Program-made: the position numbers and the translations under genes
Source: Euglena gracilis
Lineage: Eukaryota > Euglenida > Euglenophyceae > Euglenales
Length of the DNA: 64,000 bases
NCBI GenBank assembly: GCA_039621445.1
Contig: CP154957.1
Coordinates: 10,782,409 to 10,846,408 of the forward strand
Direction: 5' to 3'
The notes under the pieces: model-generated
What the model was told of the DNA's origin: nothing
The model's database searches: none
Seen by the model: the letters and a program-made list of their open reading frames with translations, nothing else
Shown: in pieces, positions 1 through 10,402 of the stretch
Numbering within the stretch: position 1 is the stretch's first letter
Layout: each line of letters begins with the position of its first letter

Positions 1-540
1 AAAAACCCGAAGGACACCAAAGCCAAGACAGCTGTCATGCCACTACGGCAAGGGCCATGGAGGCCTATACCCCAGTTACACCAATACCTTCAAGCTGGGC
101 AATGGACGCCAAAACAGCAATGGCCATGGAGGCCGATGGAACAAAGGCCAGGGTGGCCAACAACACCAAGGCCAGGGAGGCCGATTCCACAAACAGATGC
201 CCAGTAGCAGGGACAGGACAGGTCCACAACACCCCCCCAATCATTTCTTCATCACAAACCCTATCAGGGGAAAAGGATTAGCCCCCAGAGGCCCCCCAAG
301 ATTTTCAATGAGCATGGCGTCCCAGATCAAAGAGAAGTCAATGGGTGCTGTCAAAGTTTCAGGGATGGCCAGTGAAGACAACATAAAGAGGGCCAGTGGG
401 GCCAGAATTACCATCAAGGCCGCTGGGGCCATCATCATTCTTACCAAGGCCACTGGGGCGATCACCCACAACTTCAAGGCCACTGGGGCCATCGAACATC
501 AGAACTGGGAAACCCCAGAAGCTAGCCCCAGCAGATGATT

Positions 541-1270
541 TCAATTTGCCACAGCCAGCCTGGACCTTAACCAGGCAGAAAAAATTCAGCTGGGTCCCCA
601 AAAAAACTGGGTCAGTGAAACCATTTTCGAATTCAGAAACTCAGCATTTGATCCCATGGTTTTTAATTTCAAAACCAGAAAGAGGAACAACCAAATGGAG
701 AGTGATCAGCGACTGCACAGAAGTAAATCAGCAATTTCAAGTAAAACTTTTCAAACTGGATCATATCCAACACATTTTTCCAGCTTTGAAAAAAGGCCAC
801 AGGGCAGCAAAAATAGACCTAAAGGATGCCAATTTTCATATTCCAGTAAGTCCAGGAATAAGGCCTTTTTTAAGGCATCAGGTAGGGGTGCACACCTGGG
901 AGTTTCAAACAGGCTGCTTTGGGCTAAATGTAATGCCCCAAATTTTCACGTCAGTAATGAAAACGTTCAAAAAGCTGTGGAGAAAAAGGGGCATCCAGGT
1001 GTTTATTCAACTGGACGACATTTTGCTGGTGGCCCTCACCCAAAACATTTTGCAAAATCACCTGAACACAGTCGTCAAAGATTTGCTGGATTCTGGGTTC
1101 AAAATAAATGTGAAAAAGTCCATCCTCCAGCCCACCCAAGTGGTGACCCATCTGGGTTTTCAACTAAACTTCCAGGAATGAAAGCTACACGTGCCCCCCC
1201 CAGAAAGTCAAAAATTATTAAAAACGAGCTGGGAAAAATTGTGAAAAAGATTGCATGTCAAAAAGGCAGT
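541..1270 (+). pseudogene. Reverse transcriptase region of DIRS-like copy 1
   Basis: The open frame 396-1181 carries the RT palm. WRVISDCTEVN corresponds to the usual 'R.i.D.R.lN' box, AAKIDLKDANFHIPV to the first catalytic Asp motif, and QLDDILL (DD codons 1014-1019) to the YxDD box. Here the Tyr is replaced by Gln, whereas copies 3 and 4 keep YLDD. The frame breaks at about 1181, where the thumb region begins, and continues in other frames to about 1490. RT would copy element RNA into DNA; this copy is unlikely to be active. Confidence 0.85.
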
Positions 1271-1497
1271 TCGCTGCCTTTTTGGGTCAAATAAGATGCA
1301 ACCTAATTGCCCTGCCCTTTTTAAGGGCTTTTACGAACACCCTGGCAACTTTTTTGGAGGCAAAGTCCACAGCCCCCTGGGCCTCAAAAACACCCCATTT
1401 CCCAGGTAATCAAGGGCAAATTCAGGGAAATAAAAATTTTACTGGAAACCTGGGGGCAGACCTTTCCCCCAAAGTGCAACCAGAGAGTTAACCCCCC

Positions 1498-1718
1498 CCT
1501 ACTAGAAGCACGGTGCCGCCACAAGCGCAGGGTCCAAATGAAAGCGCACCCCCGCCGCCGAAGGCGGCGGTCTGCTACAAGCGCACCCCCCATGTTGATG
1601 GGATTTCTGAAGGAAATAAACAAAAGCCGCGCAGGTAGGGTCCAAATAGAAGGGCAACCCCCGCCGCCGGAGACGGCGGTTCCCTATAAGCGCACCCGTG
1701 CTTTTATTACGGGGGAGG
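1498..1718 (+). mobile_element. Probable MITE-like insert in copy 1 RNase H
   Basis: Aligning copy 1 with copies 3 and 4 leaves about 220 extra bases just before the RNase H DSST motif. The ends are imperfect inverted repeats: AGAAGCACGG on the left against CCGTGCTTTTATTA on the right. Inside are two related halves, each with a GC hairpin of CCGCCGCCG and CGGCGG arms (about 1552-1571 and 1661-1680) followed by a shared TATAAGCGCACCC or CTACAAGCGCACCC. I see no clean target duplication, so the exact ends are uncertain. Confidence 0.5.
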
Positions 1719-2265
1719 TTTACACTCAGACAGCAGCACTTATGCCTGGAAGGGGGGGCCTGGACATCCAGACAGGCAAATTTGTGCAAGAATTTTGGAG
1801 AGAAGGATCCTTTTTGCACAGTAAACGTAAAAGAGCTGTGTCCAGCAATAAACACTGGAAGAAGCGTCAGCAGACCAGGGGAAACAGTTTCCCTGTCAGT
1901 GGAGAACCAGGTATTCTACGATTAACTGACAAAAGTAGGAGGGCAGAAGGGACCCCTTCAATTCCATTCTCAGACGCTTTTTCAAAAGGTGTATGGAGCA
2001 CAAAGTAAACCTTCAAGTAAAGTGGGTCCCTTCAAAGGAATGTCTAGCAGACCCCATAAGCAGGTGGGAGATGGACAGGGGGGATCGCTCTTTAGACCCC
2101 CAACTATTCCAATGGCTAAAACAACATTTCAAAGAATTTTTTAACCTGGAAACAGATTTGTTTGCCTCCCCAGGCAACAGAAAAACTTCCAACATTTGTG
2201 GCCAGATGGCCCCAATTGGAACCTTCAGGGGTGGATGCACTGCAATGTCCACTTGGACAATCTAG
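1715..2265 (+). pseudogene. RNase H and downstream domain of copy 1
   Basis: ACTCAGACAGCAGC (about 1724) encodes the SDSS start of the RNase H domain. After a frameshift, 1993-2265 encodes QVKWVPSKECLADPISRWE, the C-terminal RNase H motif, and then ETDLFASPGNRK. The LFAS.N motif is typical of DIRS and related elements just after RNase H. The domain removes RNA from RNA-DNA hybrids. It is split by the 1498-1718 insert and at least two frame changes. Confidence 0.75.
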
Positions 2266-2569
2266 GCAGATTGTATGCCAACCCCCTCCTGGTGAAGTAT
2301 TCAAAATTTTATGCCCAGATTGAAAACATTTCCACAGAACAAAGTTTTGATGGTCCCCCCATTTTTAGATTCAACAACCCGGTGACCCCAATTGATCAAA
2401 ATGACAGTTTCAGGTACCCCCTGCCTTTAAATCACCCCTTACAGGGGTATGTGCACGAACTACAAAGAGGAGAAAATGCCACCCCCCCGGGTGATCCCTA
2501 CTTTTCCATGATTTGGTCAAGCAAATTTTGGAGGGGAAACAAGTACAAAATCCGACCATTAACGAGTTC

Positions 2570-3430
2570 TGGGGAGAAATCCCAGCTGAAGGTGCTATAA
2601 AAGCGCCTTCTCACTTTTATGGGAAACTTTGGACAAAATGGGGGTACCCCCCCCCTCAAGCCACCACAGACCAAGTGGCTGACACTTTAATCCAATTATT
2701 GCAACTTTACAAGGCTCAGCCACGTAATGCATACAGTGCTAAGCTTTTGATCCCAGGGTTTGGTGGACTGAGATTCCATTCCCTTCTGTCCGCATATAAA
2801 AAACTTCACAACCAACATCTTGAAAATATGCGGCCTTCTGGATCCCCTCCCAATCCTCCTGGGGCTGGCCCAAGCCCCCTTCCCCACTGATATATGTCCA
2901 TTGCGTACACACCTGATTGTTTGCTGACGAGTCCTCTGTTTGTACAGATCTTCTGATTTGGCACAAGTTAAACGCACCCCAAATGTGTTGGGCAAGGCGC
3001 CCTTCATCAAAATTATGAGTAAGGGCTAGAAATTCCATAAGTGGGAGACGGTTGTGTCCATACCCCAGTGTTCCCAGATCAGTCCCTTTCATTTAATGAC
3101 TTCACATGTGGCTGCTACACGTCTATTTGTCAGACCCGGGGGTCCCCTTCTAATGTCATTAAAGCCCCCCTATAAAGCCATCAGTGCAGACACAGTTGCT
3201 TCAATCACTATAGATTTTTTGGTCAAACATGGGGTATCCCCCAGGTGTGGTGCTCCCACTCCACCAGAGGGGCGGGGGATGGTTTACGCAAAAATTGCGC
3301 CTTTCTGCCCAAGAAGTTTGTGAAATTTGCCAGTGGAGGAGGGTGGAGGCTTGTACAGCTCATTACCAAAGACTTGGAGCCCGAATCGTTGTAGAAAATG
3401 TCCTGGCCCCTATAATTTCAGTGCACAATC
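2570..3430 (+). pseudogene. Tyrosine recombinase of copy 1 (broken)
   Basis: The stretch 2585-2890 encodes an N-terminal helical part in frame. After stops, 3054-3323 encodes VRPGGPLLMSLKPPYKAISADT, where family members have the strand before the catalytic box. In the next frame, codons 3258-3272 read H-S-T-R-G, the catalytic HxxR-G box, followed by LSAQEVCEICQW and HYQRLG, with the nucleophile Tyr codon at 3364-3366. The recombinase would integrate circular element DNA. Catalytic residues are preserved but spread over different frames, so the gene is dead. Confidence 0.8.
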
Positions 3431-3433
3431 AGG

Positions 3434-3459
3434 CCTCACAAGGTCAAAGTGCGGAGCCC
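3434..3459 (+). repeat. Right inverted terminal repeat of copy 1
   Basis: This is the diverged counterpart of the 26-bp terminal repeats that bound copies 3 and 4. It lies about 70 bp after the recombinase Tyr codon, as in the other copies. Confidence 0.65.
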
Positions 3460-3832
3460 GAGGTGTCTCGTACTCCCTCGAAAAAAAACCGACAAAGGAG
3501 GAAGGGACACCCAGGGCGAAGCACAAGTACCTTGTGAGCCCAACCCCCCACCCAAAAAAAAGAAATTTTGTATTCAAGAGCCGTCGGTCAGAAAATGGAG
3601 GCCAATGGAGGGGGGGAACCCCCCCAAGGGGCAAGAAGCCACGTCGCCATGTCGGAGCAGCATCGTCAGCCAACTCCGGGGAGGTGGCACTAAGCAGAGA
3701 CTCCTAACGCAGAGCAGTGAACAATCACACAACAAACCGCCGGCGAACAAGGCATGGCCTCACAAGGTCTTTGTGCTTCGACCTCAGCGTCCCTTTCCTC
3801 CCTTGTCGGTCTGCCTCGAGGGAGTAAGAGGT
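3460..3832 (+). repeat. Hairpin-forming junction segment after copy 1
   Basis: The arm at 3470-3535 is the reverse complement, with mismatches, of 3760-3832, leaving a loop of about 225 bp. Equivalent inverted pairs follow copies 2, 3 and 4. DIRS elements carry an internal complementary region used to circularise; this segment is the likely equivalent. Confidence 0.6.
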
Positions 3833-4680
3833 GTTGGCAGGGCATTTCAATCCCAGGCCTCTCAGGAACTGTTCTCAGACAGCAGCACCTGGCAGTTGTG
3901 GGGCTGGATAAAAACTCAGGCCAAAAGGTGCAAGATTTTTTGAGGGATCTACATGTCCTTTAAATCAACCAAAAAGAGTTGATGTCGGCAGTGGAAACAC
4001 TAAAAACTTTGGCAAACCCAAAACAGACAATTGTCCTTCACTTTGACAGCCAGGTAGCTGTAAGCTATTTCACAAAATTGGGAGGCAAAAATCCCTACCT
4101 AAATTCCATCTTAAAAACTCTTCTGTACCATTGTCAAAAAAAGCAAATCAATTTGCAAGTGTTTTGGCTTCCTACCCAGGAGCAATTAGCAGACTCCCTG
4201 ACGAGGGAGCAAAGAGACCCATGGGATTACGCCCTAAATCCACTCATTTTTCACCAGATTCTGCAGAATTTCAAAAAAGACATAACCCCAGAAGTGGAAA
4301 TGTTTTGCACCCCCAGCAAAAAATTACCAAGTGCATTTGTTCATACCCCAAACAAGGGACTTTGCTGGTGGATGCCTTGAAGGCAGATTTAAGGGGCCTC
4401 CCCCAGATTATGCAAACCCTCCCTGGAGCGTCATTCCCCAGTGGGTTCAGAGATTAATGTTAAACCCAGACCTAACTTGTCTGTTGACCGTACCCCACTG
4501 GGCTTCGACATCATGGTGGCGCCAATTTATGTCAATCAGACAGCCAGGCAGCAACGTTTTGCTGGTACCCCCCAAGTGGGGTCTGTTAACCAACTGCTGG
4601 GGTGGAGGAGATGCCTCCCAAGGTGGAATTTGGCCTGCCTGATTGTGTCAGTCAAATTTTACAATCCCAGGAAGTTCTGA
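3833..4680 (+). pseudogene. RNase H and NPPW-type domain of copy 2
   Basis: CAGACAGCAGCACCTGG near 3880 gives SDSSTW. The open frame 3979-4380 gives the RNase H body with VLHFDSQVAVSYF and VFWLPTQEQLADSLTREQ. The following frame reads YANPPWSVIPQWVQRL and then WASTSWWRQF, the conserved block after RNase H in DIRS pol proteins, which has an NPPW-like signature. A frameshift separates the two near 4380. Confidence 0.75.
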
Positions 4681-4695
4681 TTACAGTATCGGCAC

Positions 4696-5760
4696 GTGCA
4701 TAAAGAACTGGGCAATGTCAAAAGATATGACTCAGCCTTCAGGACTCCGGCGGGACAATTGTTGCACAAAGGGGTGCCCCTGCAGGACTGCATAGCCCAC
4801 AAGTGGCTCAGGAAATCCTGGATCCTGCTGTTCACAGCCTCAACACTGCAAGAAATGCATATGCAGCAGCTTTGTTACTCCCAGGGTTTGGTTAATTATG
4901 GTTTTCCTCTATTTTGGCTCCATTGAAAAGAAAATGGAATGGCAATGTCTGCAGGTATGCCCAATTTTGGGATTCCGCTGAATTTCTAGAGAACATCATC
5001 AGAGACTCAAATTCCCTCTCAGACATGTCCGTGAAATAGCTCAGAAACAGACTCATCATTTGTTGGAGGCTGTTGGCCCTCCAAAGGGGGTGTATCTAGC
5101 CCAGCGAAAAATCAGTTTCGTGGGAGAAAAAAATGTTCATTTTGTCGCAAAGGAAATGGTGGCAGCACCCAAGGTGGGACGAGATTTTAAAGGGGGTGGT
5201 GCGGGTCGCGGGGGGGGCATGGGGGGGTCACGGGGCTGGGGGGGGGGTCACGGAGGAAGTATGACACTTTGCAGGTAGCCAGGAGGCAACATACATGACG
5301 TGGCATCGTGATTTAAATTGGTCATTCTTTGAAAAGGGTATTTTGTTAGGATTTTCTTGACCAACCCGTTTTTGGGATGAAGTTTGGGCCATTTTTGACA
5401 AAATGGTGGGGAAATGCACCAGTTTTTGGCACACAGCCTCACAGCCCCCTCATAAGCCCCTGGCATATATTGAAAGAGTACTTGGAGAGGACAGCCCACA
5501 TGGTTGGACAAAAAAATAATTTGTTAAGGTCCTTGGATGGTAAAAGACCTTTGACCTCAGACAGAGGGAATTCCCTCACTAGAGAAATGTCGCAAGAGGG
5601 GGATGTGGACACCACCCATTGGAAACCCCACAGCACCAGAGGGACTGGGGTTTTATTGAGGAAGAATGCGGTTTGCAAGTGGAAGTATTCCAGCAACTGG
5701 GTCAGTGGAAGAATTTTGGGGCCTTTCAGGCCCATTATTTGAGGCTGGGAGTTGTATCAA
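4696..5760 (+). pseudogene. Tyrosine recombinase of copy 2 (broken)
   Basis: The N-terminal part (about 4696-5030) encodes HKELGNVKRYDSAFRTPAGQLLHKGVPL. It ends in a TAG at 5037-5039, followed by a diverged middle. The catalytic box H-S-T-R-G is at 5629-5643. The Tyr of HYLRLG falls at 5736-5738. Several frame changes make it a pseudogene. The TAG lies one codon from stops found in copies 3 and 4. Confidence 0.75.
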
Positions 5761-5802
5761 AAATTTAACAAATTATGGCCCAGAGGAGCGGGTGTGCACA
5801 GT

Positions 5803-5828
5803 ACCCCACCGTCTCGAAGTGCAGAGCC
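5803..5828 (+). repeat. Right inverted terminal repeat of copy 2
   Basis: The sequence CACCGTCTCGAAGTGCAGAG is near-identical to the right repeats of copies 3 and 4 and inverted relative to their left repeats. Confidence 0.7.
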
Positions 5829-6360
5829 CGTCGACGAATTGTCTCGGACTCCCACGACACAGGAAGGGGAGGGAAGGGACCAAGAAGATGGTGAGCCCAA
5901 CCCCCGCACCCAGAAAATCAGCAGGAAAAGAAAGACATCCCAACCAGAAAGGGGGGCCCCGACCAAGCAGCCCCAAACCCCCACCCAAAAACACACCAGA
6001 AAGCGACAGCCATCCCAACCTTTCGGGGGGGCACCAAGCGACCATGAGCGAGGGGAGGAGCTGAGCCACGACGGTTAAACTTCGCCAAGGAGTCGGAGGA
6101 GGCCTCATCGTCGCCAAACTCCGGCAACGACGGGCGCAGTAAGAAGCACCCCCGCGAGCACCAACCGAATCAGAACAAGAACAGCCGGCAAGGAAAGCAG
6201 GGCCTCACCATCTTCTGTGCTTCGCCCTCTTGCCCTCTTGGTCCCTTCCCCCCTGCCCTTTGTCGTGGAGTCCGAAAAGCCAGTACTCCGATCGGAAGGG
6301 GGGCAAAAGCGAGTGCACATCCATCGAAACGACGGGGGGGGGGCCGCTGTGGTGGCAATC
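5829..6360 (+). repeat. Hairpin-forming junction between copies 2 and 3
   Basis: 5830-5893 (CTCGGACTCCCACGACA...) returns as its reverse complement at 6207-6283. Between them, 6100-6210 contains the CAACTCCGGCAAC...GCAGTAAGAAGCAC block, which is the reverse complement of 6400-6475 at the left end of copy 3. No gene is seen. Confidence 0.65.
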
Positions 6361-6386
6361 GGGCTCCGCACTGCGAGATGGTGAGG
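6361..6386 (+). repeat. Left inverted terminal repeat of copy 3
   Basis: It is the reverse complement of 12038-12063 with one mismatch. The adjoining 6390-6480 (CTTGCCGGCTGTTCTGTTCT onward) is also found inverted in the junction segments. Confidence 0.85.
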
Positions 6387-6716
6387 TCCTGATTTCCTTG
6401 CCGGCTGTTCTGTTCTGGTGTGGTTGTGCGTGTGCGGGGGGTTCTTCTTACTGCTTTTTGTTGCCGGAGTTTGCTGATTCCTAATTGTGCCCTTCGACCT
6501 CAAGGAGAAAGAATTTTACTGCTACGAGTTCCAGTGGAATTATTTTACGAGAAGTACTACATTCACGAAGACCATCAGTTTATCAACTGGTGGACCAGAC
6601 TTTTTTCGGCCCTTCAACTTCCTGGAGGAAGACTTCAACTCTTCGAGTTCAACTGGAATTATTCCCAGAACATTGCAATTACTAACACAAGTTCAACAAC
6701 TGGAATTCCATGAAGA

Positions 6717-8438
6717 ATGAACCTCAAAGGAAATCAAACTGCCAAGGAGAACTTCAACGAACTTCCAAGAAGGCGGCTGAAGCTGGAGAAGGTGGAGACA
6801 CAGCAGCAGCTGCAGAAGCTGGAGGGGCGGCAGCAACACGTCAGTCCGTGGCCATCGAAACTCCCCCACCCCCCAACACATCAGAGATTTCAAAATCCCC
6901 CACTCAACATGAGGATGGCCATGGACCATGGACAACTGTGGTCAGGAAGACAAGAAGACAGAAGGGAAATACCGTCACAGGTCCAACAAACTCCTCCCCT
7001 TTTTCTATGTCCACCCCTTCCCGGGGACAAGGCAAGGGCTTTGGCAGCCTTTCAACAAATATCAGAAATCCAAGGGATTCATTTCATCATCATCAAGGAT
7101 ACGGCATCCTTCATCCAAAAGGACCTGGGGTCCAGAATCAAGGCCATGGCGGCCAGCATTCAAGAGGGCAGTGGGCCCAGGAGCAAGAGTATGGCAGTCA
7201 ATATCCCAGTCTGGAAAGATGCCATTGGGGAAAGGTATGTCAAACTTTTCCCCAGCAATTTCAAACACAAACCCCCCAGGAGCAGCAAGCCAATGCCAAA
7301 AACAGGCCATGGTGGCCTATATGGGGAATCAAGAGGGACAGAGAAGAGACAAGAGAAGGCCTGGAGAGAAGGCCAATGGAGGCCAAGCAGGCCTGAGTGC
7401 CAATGGAGGACAAATGGCCCTGAAGGCAAATGGTGGCCAATACAATCAAGACCATGCACACCACATCAGCCCTTGGGGGGGAGGCCCAAGATTGGCTCAG
7501 ACAGGCTTCCCCAGAAGATAATCAGTGCAGACACCCCAGCTCTTTATGTACCTCCCCACTGCAGACACAGACCTTCCCCCATCATTCAGAAACAGGGGGA
7601 AAGCCTGTCTTTGGGAAGCCCTGTGGCAGTGCCAGCTGCAGCCCCAGTCATGGGGCAGCCAGGGGTGACCCCAGTGATGGGGCAACCATGGGGAAGGACC
7701 CCAGTGATGGGGCCTGTGGAATCCCCAGAAACACTACTCCCAGGGGTTCCCCCTTATAGGGCCCTGCAGGCCAGCATTCCCCACTGGATCAAGGCAGGAA
7801 CCAGCAGAGAGGTATTAAACCTGATAAAGGAAGGGGTTATGGCAGATCTTCCCCTCCCCCCCTCAGATGTCCTTAAAAGTACCCTTCAAAACCCCCCAAG
7901 AAATAATGACTGCCCAGAAAATTCTGAGGGAATACGAATGTGCAGGGGCAACCAAGCAAATCCCCCCCAGAGGAGGCAAAAAATTTTGTCCCTTACTTCA
8001 TCATTTCCAGGGGGAAAAGACAAAGGAAAGTCTAATTTCGGATTGTCGACAGTTAAATCTCCATTTCACTCCCCAGAAGTTCAGACTGGAACGCATGGGA
8101 AACCTCCTCCATATTTAAGAAAGGGTTGGTTCTGTGGAAAAATAGATCTGAAAGATGCTTATATCCACCTAAAGCTGCACAGCAGCCTGGAAAAACATGT
8201 TTACATGCAGGTGGGGGGGGAAACTTGGCAGTTTCAGGCTGCATGCTTTGGCATCAGCAGCCTGCCACAAAAAATCATGACTCTCATGAGAGTCTGGGAA
8301 AGAAAATGGAGAAAGGAGGGGAAAGGTAGTTTTCATCTACCTGGACGACATTTTGCTGTTAGCCCCCAGCAAAAAGACAGCAGCCCAACATTCGGCAGAA
8401 GTGAAAAAAAGATCTCCTACCGGCAGGTTTCAGATTAA
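6717..8438 (+). pseudogene. Gag-like protein fused to RT N-terminus, copy 3
   Basis: This is the longest open frame of the element (573 codons). The first 230 residues are charged and Gln-rich. Residues about 215-245 hold short repeats with Glu-Gly-Gln-Trp and related steps. Residues about 290-345 are Pro/Gly-rich with repeated PVMGQPGVTP-like units. The frame then enters RT: GKIDLKDAYIHLKL is the first catalytic Asp motif and WQFQAACFGISSLPQ the next box. It leaves frame just before YLDDILL, which is present at 8338-8358 in the +1 frame. Whether Gag and Pol were one protein cannot be decided here. No zinc knuckle is seen. Confidence 0.7.
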
Positions 8439-8643
8439 ACCTCCCCAAATCCTGTTTGGAACCCACACTGGAAATAAAGCATTTGGGCCAATAGATCAAT
8501 TTGAAAAAATATCAGCTGTAAATTCCTCAGGAGAAACTGAAATCCTTAAGAAAGGAGCTAGGAAAAGTGCTCACAGCACAAAAAATGAGCTGCAGAAAAC
8601 TCAGTTCTATTGTGGGACAAGTCAGAAGTTACTTAGTCTCCAT
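8110..8643 (+). pseudogene. Reverse transcriptase of copy 3 (interrupted)
   Basis: The palm motifs are present: DLKDAY at about 8146 and Y-L-D-D at 8338-8349. The thumb-like stretch ends ...CRKLSSIVGQVRSYLVSI, where a 1.16-kb insert begins at 8644. The RT sequence resumes at 9805 with PFFRILTNQLCKMVDLHTKWG. At least one frameshift is visible in addition to the insertion. Confidence 0.8.
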
Positions 8644-9800
8644 TGTGGCCGGTTCGAGGCCGGCCAACTACCCCAAGCGAACGCGGGCGGACCACCTGGC
8701 GGTAATCGGGCGACAGCCCAGGGTCGAAAAAAAAGGTTGTTGTGAAAAAAAAACCGCCCCCCCCCCCAGGGGGCGGCCAAAAAAACAAAAAAAACCGCCC
8801 CCCCCCCCCAGGGGGCGGCCAAAAAAAAAACCGCCCCCCCCCCCAGTGGGCGGCCAAAAAAACCGCCCCGCCCCCCAGGGGGCGGCCAAAAAAAAACGCC
8901 CCCCCCCCCGGGGCGCCAGGCCAGGAGCACGCACACCAGCCAGACCGACCAGCCAGACCCAGGAGGCAGCCCGCCTCTGCCACACGGAGGCCTGCCCCCA
9001 GCCGGATTGTCCGCCGCGGGCAGACGATCGAAGGGCTGTGAGCTCCAACCAGGCTTCCGTGGAGGCAAGCGGCGCGGCCCAGGCCGAGCGAGGCACGCCC
9101 CCCCCCCCGGCCAAGGGCGAGCCCAAGCACGCCCCCCAGGCCCGCCGGGGAGCGCACATGCCTTACCCACTCCCTGGCCGCAGCCTGCAAGTCAACCCGG
9201 ACGACATCCTCACCCACCAGGCTGCCGGCGCTTCGGAACAGGGAGTGGGCGGTCGGTTGCACACCCAACCCGAGCCCACAGAGCCCCGCCCGCAGCCGGT
9301 TCCACCGCTGCGGCGGGAAGCCACACAGCGCTCCGCGCCCGGGGCTCTGTGGAGGGACGGCGGAGCCAAAGCCGACCCCCAGGCCGAAGTTCCCTCAGAA
9401 CGGCCCCATTCTTGCATCCCTCAGTTATAACGTTCCTTTCCCTTGTTGTAAATAGTGCACTCGATGCCTGGTGCGCACCGCTCCCGCCCCCCGCCGCCGG
9501 GGTAAGCCAAAGGCAGGCGAGGCCGGCGCCTCGGTAGGAAGGGGAGTGTGGGCGGCGGCGGCCAGAGCGCATGCGCACACAAAGTAGCGGAACCCTCCGC
9601 TACCACCTGACCACCCCCTTTTTGTATTTGCATTCCGCAGGCTCCCTTGTTTCCATGGATTGAATCTGAATTGTGCATTGGAATTCAATTCTTCAAATTC
9701 AAGTGTTCAATTCAATCAAATACAAAAAGGGGGTGGTCAGGTGGTAGCGGAGGGTTCCGCTACTTTGTGTGCACATGCGCTCTGGCCGCCGCCGCCCACA
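8644..9800. mobile_element. 1.16-kb insertion in copy 3 RT, flanked by CCAT
   Basis: Copy 4 shows the uninterrupted site TCTCCATGCCATTT. In copy 3 CCAT occurs at 8640-8643 and again at 9801-9804, so a 4-bp target duplication is likely. The insert begins with a GGTTCGAGGCC sequence, continues with five GC-rich repeats (8746-8910), passes through 9000-9430 (GC-rich, no recognisable gene) and ends with an 84-bp inverted repeat pair (9546-9629 and 9718-9801). It may be one element or a foldback that landed at the end of another. Long open frames in it look like composition effects. Confidence 0.7.
8746..8910 (+). repeat. Tandem GC-rich repeat with poly-A linkers
   Basis: Five imperfect units of about 30-40 bp each read CCGCCCCCCCCC-(C)AGGGGGCGGCC-AAAAAA. 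Each unit can fold on itself, since GGCGG pairs with CCGCC. Confidence 0.85.
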
Positions 9801-9801
9801 C
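9546..9801. mobile_element. Foldback element with 84-bp inverted repeats
   Basis: Left arm 9546-9629 and right arm 9718-9801 are reverse complements with one mismatch in 84. The arm starts GTGTGGGCGGCGGCGGCC and ends in TTTTTGTATTT. The 88-bp loop is AT-rich (TTCAATTCTTCAAATTCAAG). No coding capacity. This is the structure of a MITE or foldback transposon. Confidence 0.8.
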
Positions 9802-9804
9802 CAT

Positions 9805-10064
9805 GCCATTTTTCAGAATTCTGACAAATCAACTTTGCAAAATGGTGGATCTGCACACAAAGTGGGGTTAGGACCACACCCTAACCATTCCCCAGGGGGT
9901 CAAGGATCAAATTGTGGAATTAAAAGCATTTTTACAGCCAGGCGTTGGCAGAGCTGTTCAATCCCAGGCCTCTCAAAAACTCTTTTCGGACAGCAGCACC
10001 TGGAAATGGGGGGGGGGGGGCTGGACAAAGATTCAGGCCAAAAGGTGCAAGATTTTTGGAGGGA
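9805..10064 (+). pseudogene. RT C-terminus and start of RNase H, copy 3
   Basis: After the insertion the element resumes with the RT thumb. RNase H then starts: TTTTCGGACAGCAGCACCTGG at about 9985 encodes FSDSSTW with the first catalytic Asp. A run of G follows that disrupts the frame. RNase H is cut at 10064 by the SINE. Confidence 0.75.
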
Positions 10065-10069
10065 CTTGC

Positions 10070-10400
10070 TGTGTGCGGCAGACGAGAGATTCTACGGAGA
10101 TAGGTCGCCGGCGCGTAGTACCAAGCCGAGTATCGCTCGAGTAGCTTCTTCGGTAAGGTGCTGGGCTCACACACAGGAGGTCGTGGGTTCGAGACCCAGG
10201 TCCCGCCGTGTGAGCCCTGATCGATCCCGTCCGGGCAGAGGGCATACCGCAGGGATCGATCGGCGCGTGAGGCTGCGCACGTGGACGAACAGTGATCGGT
10301 CGGATTACCACGGGCGTGGCCCCTCGCTAGCGGACGAGACACGGCAAGTAGTATGAGCTGCCCCGTGGCCCTCCGACTGCGGGTGGCTAAACCTACATAA
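10070..10400 (+). mobile_element. tRNA-derived SINE inserted in copy 3 RNase H
   Basis: The 331-bp insert is flanked by ACTTGC at 10064-10069 and 10401-10406. The empty site is preserved in copies 2 and 4 (GAT/CCTRCATGTCC). About 10130-10205 resembles a tRNA: TAGCTTCTTCGG matches the A box loosely, GGTGCTGGGCTCA resembles a D-stem and anticodon region, and GGTTCGAGACC is a perfect B box for RNA polymerase III. The rest is non-tRNA body with a palindromic GATCGATC pair. It has no coding capacity and presumably moved using another element's reverse transcriptase. The 3' end is ...CTACATAA, without a long poly-A. Confidence 0.8.
10147..10206 (+). promoter_or_regulatory. Internal Pol III promoter (A and B boxes) of the SINE
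   Basis: The A-box-like TAGCTTCTTCGG lies near 10142 and the B box GGTTCGAGACC near 10187-10197. Their spacing fits a tRNA-type promoter. The A box has a mismatch at an otherwise conserved A. Confidence 0.6.
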
Positions 10401-10402
10401 AC

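Larger units (their letters stand above)
1..3832 (+). mobile_element. DIRS-like retroelement copy 1 (5' end outside window)
   Basis: This is a diverged member of the same family as the three copies to its right. Parts seen in order: a Gag-like tail with GHWG-type repeats (about 361-540), reverse transcriptase (541-1270), RNase H (1715-2230), tyrosine recombinase (2570-3430) and a right inverted terminal repeat ending GCGGAGCCC at about 3434-3459. After it, 3470-3535 is complementary to 3760-3832, a long hairpin like those between the other copies. Frameshifts and stops run through all parts, so it is a pseudo-element. RT, RNase H and recombinase without a DDE integrase identify the DIRS order of YR retrotransposons. 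The boundary at 3832 is where homology to the RNase H part of copy 2 starts abruptly. Confidence 0.85.
3833..6360 (+). mobile_element. DIRS-like retroelement copy 2 (5'-truncated)
   Basis: Homology to copies 3 and 4 starts within RNase H (TTGGCAGGGCATTTCAAT, matching about 14999 in copy 4), so Gag and RT are missing. RNase H, the NPPW-type domain, the recombinase and the right inverted repeat (about 5803-5828) follow in the same order. The segment 5829-6360 is the hairpin-forming junction before copy 3: 5830-5893 is complementary to 6207-6283. It is decayed. Confidence 0.8.

Noticed and set aside
8650-8675. tRNA gene or second SINE at the GGTTCGAGGCC sequence
   Set aside because: The match is part of a GGCCGG...CCGGCC palindrome; no A box or cloverleaf is seen upstream, which is native element sequence.
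8567-9430. 287-codon Pro/Arg-rich frame
   Set aside because: It lies inside a transposon insertion, starts in RT sequence and crosses poly-C repeats; overlapping frames on the other strand are equally long.
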